From assembly GCF_040954835.1 (NCBI RefSeq), contig NC_090716.1:17111275-17175274 (forward strand): 64,000 bases of DNA, read 5' to 3'. The DNA comes from Lepisosteus oculatus (lineage: Eukaryota; Chordata; Actinopteri; Semionotiformes; Lepisosteidae). How positions within the stretch are numbered: the stretch's first letter is position 1; each line of letters begins with the position of its first letter. The translations under genes and the position numbers were made by a program. This document shows, piece after piece, positions 50,001-59,300 of the stretch. The notes below the pieces were generated by a model. That model ran no database searches and had not been told where the DNA came from. It saw nothing but the letters and a program-made list of their open reading frames with translations.

Positions 50001-52704
50001 ATGGAGGAAGGAACATAACAAGTATAACAAGTATTTCCTTAATTTTGTATTTTTGTAATTTAACTACAAAACACATTTCAAAGAGCCAGATATCAAATTA
50101 TGTTGAATAATGTGTTCTTTAAGAAAGATGAGTATATCTATCAGTATCAAAGAATGTACACCTCTGGAGACTGATGTATTGGGATCACAGTTCGAGAATG
50201 TCATAGAAACCATGGTACAGTATGTGTCTAAATGTGCATGCAATGTGGCCTTTGATACCATCTGTCTCAGCTGAGTGAAGTGGAGGGTCTGCACTGTCTT
50301 GCAGGCGCCTGGAGGCCATTCAGAAGGAGCGGGAGCCACAGGTTCTCAAGATCTCGCACAGCAGTTATGAGGAAGAGGAGGGCCACAGTCTCGGTGACAG
50401 CAGTGAGGAAGAAGAGATCAGAGGAGCCTGGTCCTGCAATGGCACTAACAGCGCCTCACCAGACTCCTCCTTCCAATCTCCAGGAGCCCCCTCCCCACCG
50501 CCAGGTGATCTGCAAACACTGAAGGGAGCATGCTGTCAAGTATGGACACTATGGAATATACAGCTTAGGCACTGATTGTTATGTCAGTTCTTTCAGTTAG
50601 CATCTGTCGAATTAGATTTGGGAACTGGGAGTCAGATCCAGCAAGACCAAATTGACACTTAAACGTTTACTACCACACCTTGTGTATACAAGACTGTATA
50701 TTCATTGTTTTTACTATCATTTGATCTAAATCGGGGAGCCCACTTGCAGTCATCCAGAGACCCTGAACAGCAGATTGTTATAAATTTCCATCTTCTTAAG
50801 AATAATTGAAGGTTGCAACTTGTCCAAAAAGCAGATGAGTTCAGTGAGGTAGTAAAGGGCTCTGGTGAAAGGAAAACCAGAAACCTTCTGACTCTCCAGA
50901 ACTGGAGTTGTGCACCCTTGATCTAAATTAAATGGAAGGTGATCTACACTCTACTATGCACAGGAATATCTTCAGGACGTTCATGACAGAAATCAGATAT
51001 TAGTCAAAATTGAAACACATTTGAGGGAACACCTGGCAGCACAAGTAATTACTTGGGTTTGCTTTTCACATTTTTTGCAAGGCGGAGAGGTCATCTCCCA
51101 TGAGGACTGGAGCCACTCTGTATCGCCCGATCCCCTGATGGGCCCATCTCCCCCACCTCCGCGCACAGTGCCCCCTGCTGCCTGGAGGCTCTCAGACATG
51201 AGGGCACGGCGGCTCCGCACTCCTGTGCCAAGTCAGGAGCTGGAGAGCTCTCTGAGCTGCAGTGCCACCAGAGCTTTTCAGCCTGATGAGGAGTTTCCCC
51301 TGCTGGGCCCGGAGAGAGGCAGATCAGACTCGGAGGTGGTGAAGCCCAAGATCCGTCCAGAACTGAAAGCAGCAGAAGCACCAGACTGCAGCCTGGATGT
51401 CCTGAGGCCTGTGTCTGGTCCAGCAGCTGGAGGGTCCAGGAATCAGAGGTGCGACTTCCAGGAGACAATCTGCTTGATTTTTTGGCAGTGCTGATATTTG
51501 TTTTTAGGATAAGCTAGCAGTGCAAAGAAAACGTATCCCCAGCTCTCACAAAGAGACAATTGCATTATAAAAAACATAGAAATTTAGTTCATGTGGAAAG
51601 TGGCATGGTGGTACAATGGTTAGCCTTGCAGTGCTGGGACCGTCGGTTCACGGAGTGCTTTCTGCATGCAGTTTATATGTTCTCCCTGTGTTTATTGGGA
51701 TTTCTCCCACAGTCCAAAAACATACTGGTAAGATCGGAAAATTGGGTGTTCTGGGAGAATTGCCTCTGGAGTGAGTGTCTGTGTGTGCCCTGCAATGGAC
51801 TGGCGTCCTGTCCAGGGTGTACCGTGCCTTGTGCCTTTTGTTTGCTGGCTCCCCTCTCAACCCTGAATTTGAAGAAGTGGTTAGAAAAAGGATGGATGTA
51901 TATTTCATAGTGATCAATTAAGGTTAACTGCTATAGAAATGTAACTGTCCCTTTGGTAATTGCAGTGAAGTGTAATGTCATTTTGTAAGTTTTCTTCACA
52001 AACCTAACTATTAATTGTGACAGGAGGATCATCACTTGTTGGACACATGCATAGGAAGTGTAAGAGCACTTTTTCTCTTATACTGTTTAAAAGAAATAGA
52101 AACACTGGGTGACATATAGCAGCTCCCCTACACAGCAGATCAAGTGAAAAGGTGAGAAATAACTTCACCATTTGTATTAAGGGTGATTTGAATGTAGGAT
52201 AGAGTGTACAAGGCCAAAGTGGGATTTTAGATCCCTATGCTTATCAGCAGAACCAAAAGTTCTTTAATGACCAATGAGTCAAGACCTCAGTTTAACATCT
52301 AATCCAAAGGAATACATTTCCCACATCACAGTGCCCAGTCACCATACCTGGGGACTGCTTCAGGAAGTCTTGAGTTGATTGAGAGGTAAAATGAGGTTAC
52401 TGCTACATACTAGAAATAATCTCATTTAGCATCGTAAAAATATTTCACATATCCCTGCGAGCCATTGTTCTACATCACCTGCTTACATTCCTCATGCATT
52501 CTGCTGTATTTCAGTTCAGCGACTCCCAGAAACTCCCAGAAAAGCATCGACGGCCACCAGCCCATTATCCGCTCCTCAGCGAAGACTCCCGAGAAGCCTG
52601 TGACGCTGCACGCCGTCCGGCCCTTTACTGCCAAGGCCACCCTACAGAGACTGCCCAGCCGGCCGGCCGTGCTCCCCGCCAGGGGCGGCGCCGGCTCCAG
52701 CTGA
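32317..52704 (+). CDS. lrrc56: lrrc56, leucine-rich repeat-containing protein 56 (12 coding exons, ~651 aa)
   Basis: LRRC56 is a ciliary/flagellar protein related to Chlamydomonas ODA8. It acts in assembly or intraflagellar transport of outer dynein arms, and human mutations cause ciliary dyskinesia. Joining 156, 88, 61, 97, 198, 178, 216, 65, 140, 200, 367 and 190 nt gives one open frame of 1956 nt. Every junction has GT/AG and matching phase. LRRs fill about residues 70-195 (for example LYLAYNDISDLS, LEILDLEGNNIDD, LTTLTLEGNPVC). A conserved RGAVKELVPQLKYLDDIP segment follows, then VGRVICGNP. The C-terminal third is proline/serine-rich and poorly conserved. The human protein is 542 aa, so this one is longer at the C-terminus. 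The neighbours hras and lmntd2 support the name. Confidence 0.93.
33785..34085 (-). repeat. SINE-like element (copy 6) in lrrc56 intron 1
   Basis: Reverse orientation: 'ccaccaattgttaaaccgcttcatcc', 'aggatacaccctgg', 'atgccagtctatcacaggg', 'gaagccagttgacctacc'. Confidence 0.75.
34365..34595 (+). repeat. 5'-truncated 5S-headed SINE, copy in lrrc56 intron 1
   Basis: It carries the shared tail blocks 'atgtgtggtgagtgttctgg', 'gctgccgtcgcatcat', 'gtgctttgagtggagtgtcc' and a (ATT)n end. The 5S-like head is missing. Confidence 0.75.
34718..34805 (+). CDS. lrrc56: lrrc56 coding exon 2
   Basis: 88 nt with acceptor tctactcag and donor ACTTTG|GTGAGA, phase 1. It encodes VLEICVDTRENTLGNFG, one of the most conserved LRRC56 stretches. 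Confidence 0.93.
35391..35451 (+). CDS. lrrc56: lrrc56 coding exon 3
   Basis: A 61-nt exon with acceptor attttatag and donor GTGAG|GTAAGA, phase 2. It encodes YLPSLIQLKMNNSLIVSVR, the first LRR. It is too short to stand out as an open frame and was found by phase and homology. Confidence 0.9.
37710..38013 (+). repeat. 5'-truncated 5S-headed SINE, copy in lrrc56 intron 3
   Basis: Same tail as the other copies but slightly longer at the 5' side (from 'caccccggcgtcctggcc'). It ends in a long (ATT)n microsatellite at about 37974-38004. It is very similar to the copy at 34365, suggesting recent activity. Confidence 0.8.
39053..39149 (+). CDS. lrrc56: lrrc56 coding exon 4
   Basis: 97 nt with acceptor gtctttccag and donor TTGAAG|GTATTT, phase 0. 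It encodes DLGTTLSHLQVLWMARCGL, followed by DLDGIPSFCSLK. Confidence 0.92.
39445..39530. repeat. (TA)-rich palindromic low-complexity tract
   Basis: About 85 nt made only of TATA/ATAT/TTAT blocks, immediately in front of the LINE tail at 39531. Confidence 0.85.
39531..39855 (+). mobile_element. L2-type LINE 3' end
   Basis: The frame at 39531-39680 reads ALELLAQGY-like then SFKSRLKTFFFRKAFTEL, the typical C-terminus of L2 ORF2. The 3' UTR has 'aaagcgctttgagaagcc' and 'ggcgctatataaaataaag' and an (ATT)n tail. The copy is heavily 5'-truncated. Confidence 0.7.
39915..40440 (-). repeat. LINE 3'-region relic (same family as 22455 and 25385)
   Basis: Its blocks are 'gaggagggcatttggc', 'gctgggtaaacccctc', 'tttgtgtaaaaatatacctcatgttctc' and 'aggacattcctttaag', i.e. 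the reverse of the 25385 copy plus the next section. Confidence 0.45.
41099..41296 (+). CDS. lrrc56: lrrc56 coding exon 5 (LRR core)
   Basis: 198 nt (66 codons) with acceptor ttttcgtag and donor GGCAAG|GTACCC. It carries three LRRs with LxxLxLxxN spacing, including ELYLAYNDISDLSQ and LEILDLEGNNIDD. Confidence 0.95.
41466..41747 (+). repeat. SINE-like element with tRNA-like head (copy 7)
   Basis: It begins ggtggcgtgttggctcagtgg (A-box TGGCTCAGTGG) and continues to gggttcaatag (B-box). This is the best-preserved tRNA-derived head in the window. Its 3' end is cut off by the insertion of the next element. Confidence 0.8.
41748..42300 (-). mobile_element. full-length 5S-rRNA-headed SINE (SINE3-type)
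   Basis: Read on the minus strand it starts with 'gccatatcaccctgcaac', then 'actgaagctaagcaggtgtg' and 'cctggtcagtacctggatggg', which follow the vertebrate 5S rRNA internal promoter and 3' half. A body of about 400 bp and an (ATT)-rich tail at 41748-41768 follow. It is inserted into the copy at 41466, so it is younger. 5S-headed SINEs (SINE3) are known from fishes. Confidence 0.85.
42356..42427 (+). repeat. 7-bp tandem repeat (ctaatat)n, ~10 copies
   Basis: Uninterrupted heptamers directly downstream of the 5S-headed SINE in lrrc56 intron 5. Confidence 0.95.
45226..45251. repeat. perfect 11-bp stem, 4-nt loop hairpin
   Basis: atgcaagtacc-tctg-ggtacttgcat, followed 20 nt later by a second small hairpin (ctttcaaa / tttgaaag). 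It is short and of uncertain meaning. Confidence 0.6.
47404..47535. repeat. four 33-bp tandem units, open on both strands
   Basis: Units start at 47404, 47437, 47470 and 47503, core 'gatgagtttgcagagctgctgagtcatg'. Because 33 is a multiple of 3, each strand keeps one frame. Plus reads LLSHVNDEFAE-type 11-mers. Minus reads MTQQLCKLIIx-type 11-mers and continues into MRKMEKKVRKLEKEEQRL, a coiled-coil-like tail (ORF 47312-47530). No splice sites link it to lrrc56, so I treat it as a minisatellite, possibly from an old coding fragment. Confidence 0.75.
48030..48207 (+). CDS. lrrc56: lrrc56 coding exon 6
   Basis: 178 nt with acceptor catatgcag and donor ATTGAG|G-GTAGG, phase 1. It encodes YRGAVKELVPQLKYLDDIP and EDWVIVKDSIKD, the C-terminal cap of the LRR domain. 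Confidence 0.93.
48254..48269 (+). repeat. 16-nt poly-G run in lrrc56 intron 6
   Basis: Sixteen G residues starting 47 nt past the exon 6 donor. It may be length-polymorphic, and such G-runs can affect splicing. Confidence 0.9.
48548..48763 (+). CDS. lrrc56: lrrc56 coding exon 7
   Basis: 216 nt with acceptor cactccacag and donor ACACG|GTGGCC, phase 1. It is GC-rich, encodes a serine/proline/arginine-rich linker and ends with the conserved SDLTHG. The open frame running on to 48846 is intron read-through. Confidence 0.85.
49553..49617 (+). CDS. lrrc56: lrrc56 coding exon 8
   Basis: 65 nt with acceptor tttctcctgcag and donor CTGAAC|GTAAGT, phase 0. With exon 7 it restores THGVGRVICGNPVRAL, matching human THGAGQVLCGNPTKGL. 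Confidence 0.92.
49882..50021 (+). CDS. lrrc56: lrrc56 coding exon 9 (with alternative donor 9 nt downstream)
   Basis: 140 nt with acceptor ctgttggcag. It encodes EDVFAELRAWRKEHNK, matching the conserved LRAWRE region of LRRC56. The donor lies in a tandem duplicate (aacaagtataacaagtat). GT at 50022 or at 50031 both leave phase 2 and differ by three residues. Confidence 0.85.
50305..50504 (+). CDS. lrrc56: lrrc56 coding exon 10
   Basis: 200 nt with acceptor actgtcttgcag and donor CCGCCAG|GTGATC, phase 1. It encodes RLEAIQKEREPQVLKI, then a glutamate-rich stretch and a serine/proline tail. Confidence 0.82.
51082..51448 (+). CDS. lrrc56: lrrc56 coding exon 11
   Basis: 367 nt, the largest coding exon, with acceptor ttttttgcaag and donor AATCAGAG|GTGCGA, phase 2. 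It encodes GGEVISHEDWSHS, then a proline-rich and low-complexity region and EVVKPKIRPELKAAE. Confidence 0.8.
51597..51895 (+). repeat. SINE-like element (copy 8) in lrrc56 intron 11
   Basis: Full set of blocks: 'ggcatggtggtacaatggttagcc', 'tgttctccctgtgtttattgg', 'gactggcgtcctgtccagg' and 'agaagtggttagaaaaaggatgg'. Confidence 0.8.
52060..52365 (-). repeat. old copy of the 5S-headed SINE body in lrrc56 intron 11
   Basis: Diverged but colinear blocks: 'ctcccctacacagcagatca', 'ctttaatgaccaatgagtca', 'gacctcagtttaacatctaa' and 'tcaccatacctgggg'. Confidence 0.5.
52515..52704 (+). CDS. lrrc56: lrrc56 terminal coding exon 12
   Basis: The acceptor is tgtatttcag. The phase joins exon 11, and the frame runs 190 nt to TGA at 52702-52704. 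It encodes HQPIIRSSAKTPEKP, then AVRPFTAKATLQRLPSRPA, a basic tail resembling a microtubule-interaction type sequence (inference only). Confidence 0.82.
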
Positions 52705-53016
52705 GGCCTGACCCTTGTTCTGCAGGGTCACGGCGCAGGCAGGGGCTGTCTCTCCAGCGAGACACAGGTGCATCTCGAGCGCAAGGAGCTCAGTGCAAGT
52801 CAGGACTGGAGTGGAGCAAGCCAGCATCATGGAGGGTGGATGCTAAGCTGTGTGTGTGAAGTAACACTTTCATCTCTTTCCTTAATCCATTTCATTTTCT
52901 ATGTCCTCTTTTTCTACTGTCCTGTGCGTCTCTTTTCACCGGGTGACTCATCTGGAAGATTAATTTAGGGACCTGACAAGACAACAGATTTTACATTTCT
53001 ATGCAAACCCCTTTGA

Positions 53017-53022
53017 AATAAA
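53017..53022 (+). terminator. lrrc56: poly(A) signal for lrrc56
   Basis: AATAAA lies 313 nt after the stop codon and is followed within 30 nt by a T-rich stretch. It is the first canonical signal after the stop. Confidence 0.7.
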
Positions 53023-53029
53023 TGTTCTT

Positions 53030-55406
53030 CATCTGCAACATTTTGATGAATGTCCCTAAAAAGTATTCAAAAATGTGTTTAACATTACATTATAATTCTA
53101 TTACATTCTACCACTATTACAAAAATAAAATGAGGAAATGTTGTTACCTATTTAACAACATTTTTAAATATTTCTATATTTATATCACTGAAAGCAATAT
53201 TTTGATGTCGGTAAAATAGTTGAGCATTTGTTTCCCACAGTTCTGTTTAAAATTAATTAATATTTTAACCACTTTTCCTTTTTAAATTTGTTCAAAATCC
53301 TATATCTTAAATGCTAAGTTCTTTTGAAATGTGGTGGTTTATAAGAAGTTCCCTGGTTGGAAATCTTATGTAATTTGTGTCTTTGAAGGATGTGAAGAAA
53401 CTGAGGGCTGAAAGTTTCTTAAAAACAAATTGTGTCTTAATGAAGATAACAGAAAAAAATACAAATGTGCAAGTGAGGGCTTGTTAACCCAAGAATATGT
53501 GCGCATCCTGTTTAACACCTTATAAACAATGTTATTTATTCAAAGAATAAGAGAAACTAAACTTACATCAGTAATATTGAGATGGAACTAGAAGTGCTAA
53601 CACACAGACCTATGAACACAAATTAAACCTGTGCTGCTGTGTTCTTCTTCTTGTGTCATTCAACACACCACCTTGGTGAATTAATTCAAGATGATCTGTT
53701 GATTGACACATGAGGATTTTCAAGAGATTAATGATGAGGATAAGATATCTCTGTCAACATCTTTTGGATTTTGGCTATCTGGAGACAAGGTGGTCCCCTT
53801 TCTATGAGATTACTATGATTACCTATGATTGATTCACAATGTGTGTCCTTATTTGTGAGACCAGAAGGAAAACAGACATTGCATTCTGTTGACATGTGTC
53901 TGTGGGATGTGAAAATTTCACATGAAAATAATTATAAATAGCTGAAAAGTCTCTGATTAAGAAATATGTGCTAGGGAGCTGTGGCAAGACTTCTGTGGAG
54001 AGATTATATTTGTGTGTTAGCTTATTTATGAATGAGCTAACTTCAGAAGACCTATTATAATTGTGTTTGTATTTTAAAGGAAGATTTGTATTCAATGTCA
54101 AATACAAATATTTTTATGCATTTTTTGCTTAGAAAATGTGGCTGAAGAAAATGATTTTTAAAAAATGCAAATAAATAAAAAATATATTTTCAGTCCATTT
54201 ATTCATTTTTTTTTGTTCTGTAGGATTAAAATAGGCTTCAGAAAGATTTTAGGTGTATTTTAGTAACTTTTATCAGTCTGCTACTTACATAGTACAATAT
54301 ACAAGAGAACATACAGGGCTCTCTGACTTTGTTGTCCTATATAGCATGGAGAGTCCTATTCCAGCTACAGCATGTAGTATTCCAAGCCACCATTAAATCA
54401 CCAATTTTTAAAGATTGAGAAAAAATTGATTGCACACATTTAAGCAGGCAATTATTACATTAGCGATTATTTGGTACAGTATCTGAAACTGCATATGTTT
54501 CAACCCTCAAAGACTAGACTGTTCTTAACTGAACTGATTAGATCTAAAGTAAAGTTGGAGGTTGCCTTTTAACTATTACTTGTCATATGTAGAATAAAAT
54601 ATAAAATCACAATCTTTCCAAAAAATCTTATCTCAACTATAAATTCAGTAAGAAACTGGATTGGCACTGTCCAGTACCAGTGTTGACGATCCCTGCTCTA
54701 TAGCATGTGAAAAAAAGACTTTTTAACACTTATTATTAAAAAAAGTGTAATCTGTTGACAGTGAACAAAAAACATAATCTAAAATAAATCACAACTATAG
54801 CCAGATTGATGCCTTATATTGATTTTTTGGTTCTGGATCCCAGCTGAGCACAGGAGTTGCCTTTGCCATAGCATCAACAACATCAATAATATCAACACAT
54901 AGGAACTTTTCCATATGGACAGGAGTGTGATCATCCCTTAGGAGATGGAAAAAGTAGTGAACACTTGTGAAGCTGAGGGGAGTGTGGCTGCCGTCTTATC
55001 TCCTGATAACGTGGATGTCTGAAGTGATTGGAGGAGAGCTCAGGAACTTGAAACCATACTTGGAACGAGCAGTTCTCTGGGCAATTAGCGCAACTAAAGG
55101 AGACTTCCTGTTCAGTCTGGGCTGCAACACAGATGAGAGGACAGACAAGGAGTTGAGGCAGGGAAAGGAAATGGAATTATTAACTCAATTTTCAGAACAC
55201 TTTCATCACAGAACCAAGAGTGACATGAATTCTCAGTTTCAGCTTTAGTTAATTACACTGTTGATAAAGCTTTCTAACTGGAGCAGAACGTTGCATCAGC
55301 GTGCTAATCAGCAGAGATTATTGTTAGTTAATGATATTCAGCACTTCAGTGACATTGCCAAAGTTTCATTGAAAGATGCACTGATTTTTAACATGCATAT
55401 TATTTC
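53030..55406. other. intergenic region between convergent lrrc56 and lmntd2
   Basis: AT-rich DNA with short meaningless open frames (for example 53823-54107 minus and 54967-55248 plus). I recognise no gene, RNA or transposon in it. Confidence 0.55.
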
Positions 55407-55412
55407 TTTATT
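55407..55412 (-). terminator. lmntd2: possible poly(A) signal for lmntd2
   Basis: AATAAA on the minus strand about 460 nt past the lmntd2 stop codon. It is one of several AT-rich candidates in this region. Confidence 0.3.
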
Positions 55413-55869
55413 TCATTAGGATTTTGTTCTTTCTGTTTTGTGAGCATTTCACTGCTTCAACATAGTCTTTAGTGAAGAAGGAAACAAAGCTTCAGTATAC
55501 TGCATTTCATTTTTTGACTCTGCAGCTTACATTTGTACTTGTTTGTCCACTTTGTCCACAGCAGTGTCCCAGTTAAGATTGGACCCCAGCTCTTTGCTAT
55601 TTAAAAGCCAAGAAAGCTTAATCTCTGTCTCTGCACATTACTCACCCGTACAGGCTTTTCTAATATTAGACTGGATGGTGCTGAACTTCTCCAAGAGCTT
55701 GTTTCTGAAATCTGGCTTGAACCACCTTTACCTAAATCAAGAAGCACACACACACATATGTATATAAATCTCTGCATTTTCTAAGATGACTTGGCCATTT
55801 TCTCTCCTAAAACTGTATGTACCAGTACTGTATGTACACTGTTGCAAAATTAACAAAACAAAAACTGTT

Positions 55870-56338
55870 CTAAGAACATAGAAAGAAACATACATACATA
55901 TATACATTTATCTGTCTATTTCCAGTCATATTTGTTTCACTTTTTGTAAAACAGTTTGGAATTGTAACCAGAAAGTTATGACTTGGTATGGGAAATGAGT
56001 CCCATAGGCTCACTCTTGACCTGGTAACAATGAAAGGCTTGTTGTTCTCTAAGAGGAGGCCAGATGGCCATGACCACTTGGCGTCCACTGTAAGAGTGAA
56101 GTGCCCACCTGACAGAGCTCGTGACAGCAGCGCGGTGACACCAGGGTGCCAGTTCTGTAGGTCGTCCACATCCTTCCCACAGTAACTGGTACTGGGTTGT
56201 GCGCTTGGAGGCAAAGGGGTGACTGGGCGTAAGTTTCTCTTCTGTCTCCTAAGAAGAAACACAGCTGGTGTCTGTGACAGGAAGTGGCTGGTTGGGCTGG
56301 AAGGTGGCCTGTCCAGGAGACGCAAGTTGACCATGGGC
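55870..56338 (-). CDS. lmntd2: lmntd2 terminal exon (5' boundary tentative)
   Basis: The frame ends with TAG at 55870. The acceptor used here (accgtacag, exon start 56338) is pyrimidine-poor but matches the phase of the preceding exon, giving PPPKR-PMVNLRLLDRPP. A competing acceptor about 30 nt upstream would shift frame and stop after about 37 residues. The encoded VTALLSRALSGGHFTLTVD and LLLENNKPFIVTRSRVSLW look like a folded domain. The final ~20 codons are low-complexity and may not be conserved. Confidence 0.6.
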
Positions 56339-59300
56339 CTGTACGGTTCCATTGTGTGGACTGTCACTCAAGCTAGTCTGGTTTTGTAACCATTCTGTGA
56401 AGTCTGATGTACATTTTAGTATGGATTTGTGTTTTCGTATGTGTAAATTAATTTAAAAGTTTATGTTCCATTTATATTCTTCAATAATCCTGTTGTATTT
56501 GTTTCTATGTCATTAGTTCTCCACCTCATCTCCAGTGTCACCCAGTCACACTCTATTGTTCCTGCAGTAGAACTGACTTGTCACCGGACAGCAACTTGCT
56601 GGAATTGTAACACAGTTACAGCATGTTGTAATCTGTGGATATAAACAGATTTCCATTTGAACAAAATTTCTGCCAATTAATATACTTTGGAGACAAATGG
56701 AATAGAATCTCCTACACTCCTGATTCTTTTCAGCTCAGAAAACCTTAGTTTAAAAATGAAAAAGTGCTCAACAAGTGGTTATCAAGTTAATCAGATGAAA
56801 CAAACAATGAAAACAATGAAACAATGAAAAGAACAAATAAAAAACATAATTACAAGACATACAAGCAAGCTTAATAGCATCAATTTGACCTAGAGGAGTC
56901 TTAGTTTCATGCAATTACTTTTATACTTCTGTATAACTGGAAGAACAGTTTCATACTGTTGGTTAACTTTTACAATCTTTCATCAGAACTCAATTGTACT
57001 GATTCATCCTTTGGTCCCTCTACCTTGTCTACAAATGGCTTCCATCCTTCTGAGAAATTCCTCATCAGCAGTATCAACAAAAAGGTAATCCTTTCTATCA
57101 CATGCATTTCTTTCATTGCCACCAACCATTGCCCAAAGGTTGGAGAGTTCTTTTTAAGGCAGTTCAGATTAGTCGCCTTTTTTGCAGCCGCTAATAGAAT
57201 TTGTAGGAAGTAAACTGGCTCTGTTGCATGAATAGCATCTGATTTCACTCCTAATGTTGCAATTGTATAGTCCTTGGCAATTACAAGAATTTGCAGCACA
57301 GGTGAAAAGATGAAAAACACAAATAAAAAACACATAAGATGAAAAACAATAAAAATTAAGTAAAATAAAAAAAACTAAGCTAAACTCCTTTTAGAAACAC
57401 TTTGTTTTGGCCTTTCATTTTGAGGACACATGGAACTTGGAATGAAGTTTTCCCAAACCGAGAAGGTAAGCTGTTGGGAGTGCTTTTGAGAAACCAGGTA
57501 GGAACAGTGTTCCCTGAAGTGCAACGAAGCAATGCGATGCTTTTTTGCAGAGATACAGGGGGAGGAAGAGGTTTGCAGATGTCTGCTTTTCAGCCAGCTG
57601 TCACACATTACAGCAGTCCCAGTGGGCAAAGGAGTGGAGTGCGGCTTTAGCCTGGAGTGACAATATATTAACATAACGAGCGCATTAGCAGCTCTGTAAC
57701 GATCTGTCAAGTAGAGTTACAAACACCATAGTGTACATAATTAGAAAGAATTAATCATGTTTATACTGTGAAGTGACACTAAAACAAACATATCAGGATA
57801 TGAAAGGTGCTGTTGTTCTTCATATTAGTCAAATAAGCAAGCAAGTCAACCATGCATGGATAAGCAACAGAAATAAAATTAGGGATTTATCAAAATGATC
57901 AGATATCCAAAGAATATCATTTATGAGTTAATGAATAACTATTATAGCTGGAGTATTACAGAAGATGAGTCTTAGCCATTAAATCTTGAAATAAGAGAAA
58001 GATAAGCAAACGATAAGCTTGTCTCCTGGCCTCTTTAATTCCAGATCCAATTCAGCATGAAGAGGGTTTTAAGGTTTGTCCATCAAGTCCAATGAATAAA
58101 TGTTTGAAGAAAGCATAGAATCCTGATGAAGTAATAGTATTATAGTGTCATGAAACTGCATCATATTTAAAAATTATAACGAAATAGAACTTATTATTCT
58201 ATTTGGTACATGGGTAGCAGGCGGCACTGTTGTCACGCCCTCATCCAACCAGATTCCACACAGAAGTGCACTCGTGCTAATTACACTCCAGCTCCGAGCA
58301 CTTCTTCCAAACGACATCGCTCCTGCCAATCAGCCAACCACGACACTCCATCAATCAGCACACCTTCCTCCTTTCACAATATTTAAACCCTCCAAAATCC
58401 TCTGCTCTTTGCCTGGTATTGGTTGCCCTTTGGAGCTCATACTATGCCTTCATTTTTTAAACCTCTTTACTCTTCATGATATGAATGAACCATGCCTTTG
58501 ACCATGTCTCTCGCCTAGCCCTTGCTTACTCTGGAAGCTACCTGCTTGTCTCCTGACCTCCTAAGGTACCGCACAGGGTCCATTCTCCTGATTGCTGAGT
58601 GGGTCAAGTGTGACAACTGTGGTGCAGTGGTTAGCACTAGGGTCAGTTCTTGACTTGGGGGGGCTGTCTGTGTGGAGCTTATATGTTCTCCCCATGTTTG
58701 TGTGGGTTCCCCCTGGATACTCTGGTTTCCTCCTACAGTGCAAAGACATACTGGCTGGTTAATTGGCTTTTGTGGGTGTTTGTCTGTGTCAACAATGTGA
58801 TGAACTGGCGTCCCATCCAGGGTGTACCCGGCCTTGTGCCCATTGCTTGCCATAAATTGAGGCTCCCCTGTGACCATGAATTGGAAAAAGTGGTTAGAAA
58901 ATGTTTGATGTGGGGAGTGTTTTATAGTTATTTCTTCCGGTGTTTGTGCAATTGTTAAAGTCTCTTGTTCAAGTTGCTGTTTTAACAATCCAGTCATCTA
59001 CTACCTCCGACCATTGGATGAAACCTAATAACTGCCTACCTTGAATCATGAAAACCACAATTTTTCATTGGGTTGGTATGAAAAATGGGTTGGCTCTGAA
59101 AGTGTTCTGGACTTTAGAGAACAGGCAGCAACACCAGCAGAGATATAATAAATTCCTTACAATTATATAACTATTTTCTGGACACTCCACTCAAAGCTCT
59201 TCACAGGTAATGGGGATCCCTCCACCACCACCAGTGTGCAGCTCCACCTGGATGATGCAATGGCAGCCAGAGTGCGCCAGTATGCTCCCCACACACCAGC

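Noticed and set aside
57375..57710. 111-aa minus-strand frame upstream of the L1-like relic.
   Set aside because: I could not match it to LINE ORF2 or to lmntd2, and its composition is not protein-like. It is left unassigned.
58515..58997. 160-aa minus-strand frame.
   Set aside because: It is read through the reverse strand of SINE copy 9. Similar peptides occur at every copy of the family.
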